Shown: in pieces, positions 59,782 to 64,000 of the stretch
Numbering within the stretch: position 1 is the first letter of the stretch
Layout: the number at the start of each line of letters is the position of its first letter
DNA from: Actinopolymorpha pittospori
GTDB taxonomy: Bacteria > Actinomycetota > Actinomycetes > Propionibacteriales > Actinopolymorphaceae
NCBI RefSeq assembly: GCF_014873875.1
Contig: NZ_JADBEM010000001.1
Span: 434,001 to 498,000 of the forward strand
Direction of reading: 5' to 3'
DNA length: 64,000 nt
Translations under genes and position numbers: made by a program
Notes under the pieces: generated by a model
The model's database searches: none
Seen by the model: only the letters and a program-made list of their open reading frames with translations
What the model was told of the DNA's origin: nothing

Positions 59782-61185
59782 ATGACCTTCGCTGCATCAG
59801 TGATCTTCATGGGGGGAAGAGTGTCCGAGTTTGGGTCGCTACGTCCGATTGGGCGTCATTCGGCCAAGCGGAAGGCTCCAAAACGTAGAGGGCGGGCGAG
59901 ACTCAGAAGTGGGCGTCTAGCCCGACTCGGCCGGCTGGGCGTTGCCCTGGCTGCGCTCGGTGTCATGCTGTATTGGCACCGTTACTCAGAATTCACTGCG
60001 GCCACCGCGGTGTTCCTGTTGGTCGGTGGCTTCCTGCTTTTCATTCTGTTCACCGCCAGCCGTCAGCAGTCATGGGACGACAAGCCAATCCCGGCCGGTC
60101 GCATCGTCGTCGCGGTACCCGCCTACAACGAGGATCCCTTCACGCTCCATGCGTGCATTCGGAGCTTGCTGAACCAGACGTGCCGCATCGACGCCATCTA
60201 CGTCGTGGACGACGGCAGCCCGACGCCCGCACCGGTGCTCCGGGACCCGCGCGTGCATTGGAAGAGGACGAAGAACGGCGGGAAGCGTCACGCCCAGGCC
60301 GTGGGGCTGATCGCTGAGGAAGGGCGCGCGGACTTCATCGTCAGTGTCGACAGCGACTCGGTCGTGGCACCCGACGGCGTGGAGAAACTCCTGCGCGCAT
60401 TCTCCGACCCGCGCATCCAGGCCGCCGCCGGTCTGCCGGTGCTACGGAACCGGGCGAAGAACCTCATCACCCGGCTCACTGACATGGAGATCGTCTACGG
60501 GTGCCTCACCCTCCGCCGAGCGCGCAGCGCGCTCGGTGCGGTGCTTCCCACCTCGGGAGCGTTCGCGGCGTACCGCGCCGAAATCTTCTTCGACAACGTC
60601 ACCGATTACCTGTCGTCCGGCACCTACGGCGACGACCGGAGGCTGACCCACTACGCCCTGCAGCGCGGCCGGGTGGTCAGCGTCGACGACGCGGTCGTGG
60701 AGACAGACATGCCCACCACGCCGCGGGCCGTCTTCAAACAGCGCACCCGCTGGTTCAAGGGCTCCTTCCGCTACATGCCGTGGGAGTTGCGCAACCTCAA
60801 GGGCGCACCGATCGCGTTCCGGCTATGGAACCTGTCCATGTTCCTGGCCTACCCGATCTTCATCGTCCACAGCCTCGCGATCATGCCGCTCACCGGCCGC
60901 GCCGTCGACCTCACGCCGCTGCTCTACTGGCTGACGCTGCTGTACGTCCAGTCGTTCACCTACGTCATCGGCCGCAAGGGTGTATCGCTGGTGGAGCGGC
61001 TCCTGTCGTGGCTGTTCCTCACACCGCTGGTGAGCGTGTTCCAGATGCTGCTGATCCGGCCGGCGATGTACTACGCGACCACCCAGGTCCGATCGGACGC
61101 CTGGGCGACGCGCGGGGCACCTGCCGAGTCCGGCTCCCCCCTAGTTCCCGTTCCGTCGGTGGAAGCCGTGCGCGCCGCCGTATAG
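59782..61185 (+). CDS. Family 2 glycosyltransferase, polysaccharide synthase type
   Basis: The 467-residue membrane enzyme has two N-terminal helices (about 50-90) and a GT2 catalytic domain: VVAVPAYNE at its start, VVDDGS, SVDSDS (the DxD metal site), TSGAFAAYRAE, GDDRRLTHYAL and KQRTRWFKG (QxxRW). Three or four C-terminal helices follow. This is the hyaluronan/chitin/cellulose synthase-like layout, which makes a beta-linked polymer and often passes it through the membrane. The polymer is unknown. ATG 59782 is the longest start; ATG 59809 and GTG 59821 are alternatives. There are no partner genes, so it may act alone. Confidence 0.9.
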   Translation: MTFAASVIFMGGRVSEFGSLRPIGRHSAKRKAPKRRGRARLRSGRLARLGRLGVALAALGVMLYWHRYSEFTAATAVFLLVGGFLLFILFTASRQQSWDDKPIPAGRIVVAVPAYNEDPFTLHACIRSLLNQTCRIDAIYVVDDGSPTPAPVLRDPRVHWKRTKNGGKRHAQAVGLIAEEGRADFIVSVDSDSVVAPDGVEKLLRAFSDPRIQAAAGLPVLRNRAKNLITRLTDMEIVYGCLTLRRARSALGAVLPTSGAFAAYRAEIFFDNVTDYLSSGTYGDDRRLTHYALQRGRVVSVDDAVVETDMPTTPRAVFKQRTRWFKGSFRYMPWELRNLKGAPIAFRLWNLSMFLAYPIFIVHSLAIMPLTGRAVDLTPLLYWLTLLYVQSFTYVIGRKGVSLVERLLSWLFLTPLVSVFQMLLIRPAMYYATTQVRSDAWATRGAPAESGSPLVPVPSVEAVRAAV

Positions 61186-61675
61186 GGGGTCATCCGCTAG
61201 GGCTGATCAGCGGCCACCTTGTACACGGACTCGGGTGTGTCAGCGTCGTCCGGCGTGGTGCACGAGGTTCACGTAGCGGCGATGTAATCCCGGCTGCCCC
61301 TCCCCATCGTGTCGGCCTTCGCCCCTTCTCCATCAGGTACCAGAGCGCGGCCCAGGCGTCGGCGGTCCGCTCCGGGAGCATCGCCAGCAGGTCGAGTTAG
61401 GCCGAGCACCTGGCGGATGTCGTCGGTGACTGGCCGGGTCGCCGCCCTCCGGTCCACGGATCGTGGGCACGCCCACACGGTCACCACAGAGAACCGGCGG
61501 CTCGCAGCATGAATTAGCCGTTAAGCAGCTGTCCGGAAGGTTCGGGGCGGGCCATCTTCTGGTGGTGCTGGCCACAATCCGGGCAGCAGCTCTGTACACA
61601 TCTATTCGCGGCGGTGCAGCCCAATCGTTCTCGTCATCCGCCGGCGCCTACCTCTGGCGTGGGGATCGCCGGGCC
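61186..61675. other. Intergenic, no gene recognised
   Basis: A leftward scrap at about 61320-61440 reads VTDDIRQVLG and MLPERTADAWAALWYLMEKG in two frames. It looks protein-like but I cannot assign it. Confidence 0.4.
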
Positions 61676-62041
61676 CTAACCCTCCGTGGCCTTGCGGACT
61701 TCGTACGTGTCGAAGACAAGGATGTCCGAGATGATCTTGCCGTCCTGGACGACGATGCGATCGACCGAACGCAGTGTTCCGAACGGACCAGTCTCCATGT
61801 CGTACATGATCATGGCTTCCCGGTCGTCGCCGAGCGCGGAAACGATCCGCACTCCGGTGACCGCCTGAGCGAACTGGCCCACCGCCTGCAAGAACGACTC
61901 GGCTCCCCTGACCGTAACTCTCGGGCTCTCGAAGACGACGTTCTCGGCGAGGTGTGCGGCCACGGCAACCATGTCGCGTCGGGCGAATGCCTCAATGAAC
62001 GCCACTGCGATCTCAACAGGGGTCCTGACTTCGGTCATCAC
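61676..62041 (-). CDS. SnoaL-like (NTF2-fold) protein
   Basis: The 121-residue protein has the SnoaL/ketosteroid-isomerase-like fold: an N-terminal helix VEIAVAFIEAFARRDMVAVA, VFESPRVTVRGAESFLQAVG, and closing strands with SVDRIVVQDGKI and DILVFDTYEV. Members are isomerases, hydrolases or cyclases in secondary metabolism, or have no known reaction. It lies 64 bases after the broken MFS gene in the same direction and may once have shared its transcript. Confidence 0.82.
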   Translation of the reverse strand: MMTEVRTPVEIAVAFIEAFARRDMVAVAAHLAENVVFESPRVTVRGAESFLQAVGQFAQAVTGVRIVSALGDDREAMIMYDMETGPFGTLRSVDRIVVQDGKIISDILVFDTYEVRKATEG

Positions 62042-62104
62042 GTCCAGTTCCTTTCGTCATTCACAGTGAACGACCGGCCGTTGTCGTGCCTTGGCTGGCC
62101 GTCA

Positions 62105-63074
62105 GCAATTTGGACCCGCTGGCGGGCGGAGAATCATCATTGGCTCCTGCAGCGACAACGACACACACAACAACGCCCCGTACATACCGAAGTTGAAGAC
62201 CAGGCCGGTGATCAGCGCCCACCGAAACCGTCCAGACCTGACCAAGGACGGCGGGCAGCAGCGGGTGCGGGCTGCGTCGTTCCACCCCGACGAAGCCCGC
62301 GCCAGCGACCACGCCCAGGACCACCAACAGCAGGCTCACGATGAACTGTCCGCGACCCAACTCGATGATCCCACCAGCCACCCCAGCCAATGCGACGATG
62401 ATGAACACCGTCGCGACCGGCCCCAACCGGCGCTGGTGCGGCCGGCCGGCTGGAGCCAGCAGCAAAATGGTCCCAGCCACCAGGACCGTGGCCGGGACGT
62501 TGATCCAGAAGATCGCCAGCCAACCCGCATGTGTGATCAGGAGACCGCCGACGACGGGTCCGGCCGCGAAACCGGTGCTTGCTACCCCGCCCCAGACACC
62601 CAGAGCCCGGGAACGAGCCCGCTCCTCCGGGTAGAGGCGACTGACCAGGGCCAGGGACGCGGGCAACATGATCGCCGCTCCAACACCTTGAACGCCCCGA
62701 GCGGTGATCAGCATCGCCCAACCGTCGGCACGCGCGGCGGCCACCGAGGCAAGCGCGAAGATCACAAACCCGAGCACACAACTACGCCGGTGGCCGAGTC
62801 GATCGCCGATCACCCCCGCGGTCAACATGCAGGCGGCAAACGGCACCGCATAGCCATCCACCACCCACTGCGCAGCGTCGACCCCGCCGCCGAGATCCCG
62901 GCGCATCGTCTGCAAGGCGACGTTCACGATCGTCGTGTCAAGCTGGACCAGGCCGAACGTCAGCGCCAGCGCGACCAGGACCACACCCGTCCGTAACGTC
63001 CCGTGAGCGGACGGCGTCTTGGGACCGCCGGCCCGCTCGAGCCCGCCGTCCGCTGCTGGAGAAGATGCTGTCAT
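62105..63074 (-). pseudogene. MFS drug exporter (DHA2-like), C-terminally broken
   Basis: From ATG 63074 the first eight or nine transmembrane helices of a 14-helix MFS exporter are present: FGLVQLDTTIVNVALQTMRR, WVVDGYAVPFAACML, GDRLGHRRSCVLG, and VGGLLITHAGWLAIFWINVP. At about 62215 a one-base shift occurs. The next frame continues with ITGLVFNFGMYGALLCVSLS, but a stop at 62105 ends the protein some 150 residues early. The original frame runs on as unlike sequence to 62061. A proton-driven exporter cannot work without the second half. Confidence 0.8.
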
Positions 63075-63177
63075 CCGACCATCGTCGGCCGGAAACGTTT
63101 CGTTCCCGGGCGAATCGAGCATCCGAAGTTTTCGATGGCGACCGGGCGAAGATGTGCGACGACGGACGTAGGGCGGG

Positions 63178-63485
63178 TCAGGCCAACTGCGGGGCCAGGC
63201 CGGCCGCTGGGACGATCTCGCCGACCAGGAGCCGGAGCACGTTCGCGCGGCCGGCGATCTCGCGCGTACCAGCGCCGAAGCCCTGCCGCAGGACCCGCAT
63301 CGGCGGCTGCGAAGTCCAGCCAATGACGTGGGTCGCGAGCAGGGCCGCACCGGTCGGCGTACACAGTTCACCGACCAGGCTCCGGCCGTCGTCGCCGGCG
63401 TAGAAGGGCGCGTTCGCCGCCGCCAGGAGTTCAACTACCGCGGGAGGCGGCACCGGAAGGGTTCCATGCGCCGCGCTGACCGTTG
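63178..63485 (-). pseudogene. larC: larC fragment (nickel-pincer cofactor insertion protein)
   Basis: About 100 residues match the middle of LarC: SAAHGTLPVPPPAVVELL, GELCTPTGAALLATHV, PPMRVLRQGFGAGTREI and RANVLRLLVGE. LarC inserts nickel into the pincer cofactor of lactate racemase and relatives. An intact LarC is about 400 residues; both ends are absent here. The upstream cut is at about 63485, where a truncated methyltransferase starts on the other strand. Confidence 0.75.
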
Positions 63486-64000
63486 GGCCCGCCTCCATCA
63501 GCCAGCGGTTCCTCGCGCGCAACCCCGGGGCACGCAGCGTCGGCGTCGACATGGACCCAGTGCTGCTGCAGCTTGGTCGCCGCAACCTCGGCGACCAGGA
63601 CGGCCGGCTCGAGCTCCACCGGGCAGACCTCACCGACCCGAACTGGACCAACCTCCTCGCCGGGCGCAGCATCGACGCTGTGCTCACCACCATGGCGCTG
63701 CACTGGCTCACCGCCGACCAGCTCGTCCGGCTCTACCGACAGCTCGCCGACCTGCTACCCGAAGGGGCGCTCTTCCTCAACGGCGACCACATGGCATACG
63801 CCGTCGCGGAGCCGACCCTGCAGCGACTCGCCATGACGATGAAGGCCGAGCGAGAGAAGGTGTTCAGCCGCGACGGTAAGGAGGACTACCAGCAGTGGTG
63901 GACGGCGCTGGAACAGGTCTCCGCGACGCTGCCCGAGCCAGAGCGGCGGCCTTTCCAGGAACGCCGCCGGGTGCTCGGGGAACGCCGGATCGACACCCGA
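63482..64000 (+). CDS. SAM-dependent methyltransferase, 5' truncated and running off the window
   Basis: The frame through ISQRFLARNPGARSVGVDMD (63497 onward), IDAVLTTMALHWLT and LPEGALFLNGDHMAYAV is open to base 64000. These are the second and later motifs of a class I methyltransferase; the first SAM-binding motif (GxGxG) should lie just before ISQRF but is absent, replaced by larC sequence from the other strand. An internal ATG at 63551 would omit the SAM site. It is therefore probably a decayed gene unless the 3' part is expressed. Confidence 0.7.

Noticed and set aside
1..64000. CRISPR arrays, tRNA, rRNA, retron or diversity-generating elements
   Set aside because: No regularly spaced repeats, no tRNA-like cloverleaf and no reverse transcriptase motif were seen on either strand.

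Overview
The window is GC-rich DNA from an actinobacterium: GC-biased third codon positions, many GTG starts, Tat and lipobox export signals, large ATP-binding LuxR (LAL) and WYL regulators, and an F420-type oxidoreductase relic. I cannot name the genus. Intact genes alternate with insertion sequences, gene stubs and frameshifted relics. This looks like an accessory region such as the arm of an actinomycete chromosome, although some single-base indels could be sequence errors.

Layout. 1-5.7 kb: the end of an ABC exporter, a small serine recombinase, a broken DUF3560 plasmid-type gene, a small secreted protein and a murQ stub. 6.2-9.9 kb: an unrecognised 497-aa protein, a phosphotransferase and the end of a WYL regulator cut by an IS630 element. 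11-17.2 kb: a frameshifted P-loop kinase, a GNAT enzyme, an intact P-loop kinase, and an IS3 element (TSD GGG) into which a 2.1-kb IS has inserted (TSD CTAA). 17.4-24 kb: a LAL regulator, a phospholipase C tail fused to an unknown N-terminus, a DinB-like protein and a second GNAT enzyme.

24.7-37.5 kb is the best-preserved functional block. An NLP (necrosis-inducing type) protein lies with a HAD hydrolase. Two Gfo/Idh/MocA oxidoreductases face an Opp-type uptake operon (SBP-permease-permease-ATPase-ATPase), and a divergent LacI regulator sits beside the SBP gene. The likely job is import and oxidation of an oligosaccharide or similar solute under LacI control. An IS110 element sits two bases past the stop of the first ATPase gene, cutting the second ATPase gene off from the operon. 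Its 5' non-coding end carries a convincing bridge RNA: four guide segments in the expected order match the actual insertion site and the element's own joined ends. This is the most interesting object in the window.

37.8-57.5 kb holds a phosphotransferase; a secreted phospholipase C followed by a large multidomain exonuclease/phosphatase-like protein with altered active-site residues; a VOC protein; two more phosphotransferases; a MerR regulator; and a papain-family protease fused to a seven-repeat propeller lectin. After these come decayed genes: a Cu/Zn SOD-like protein, a LacI regulator and a GH31 enzyme that has lost its catalytic core and abuts a 5'-truncated nuclease. 58-64 kb holds an IS110 tail, a DNA-ligase relic, a family 2 glycosyltransferase, a SnoaL-like protein, a truncated MFS exporter, a larC fragment and the start-less front of a methyltransferase running off the window.
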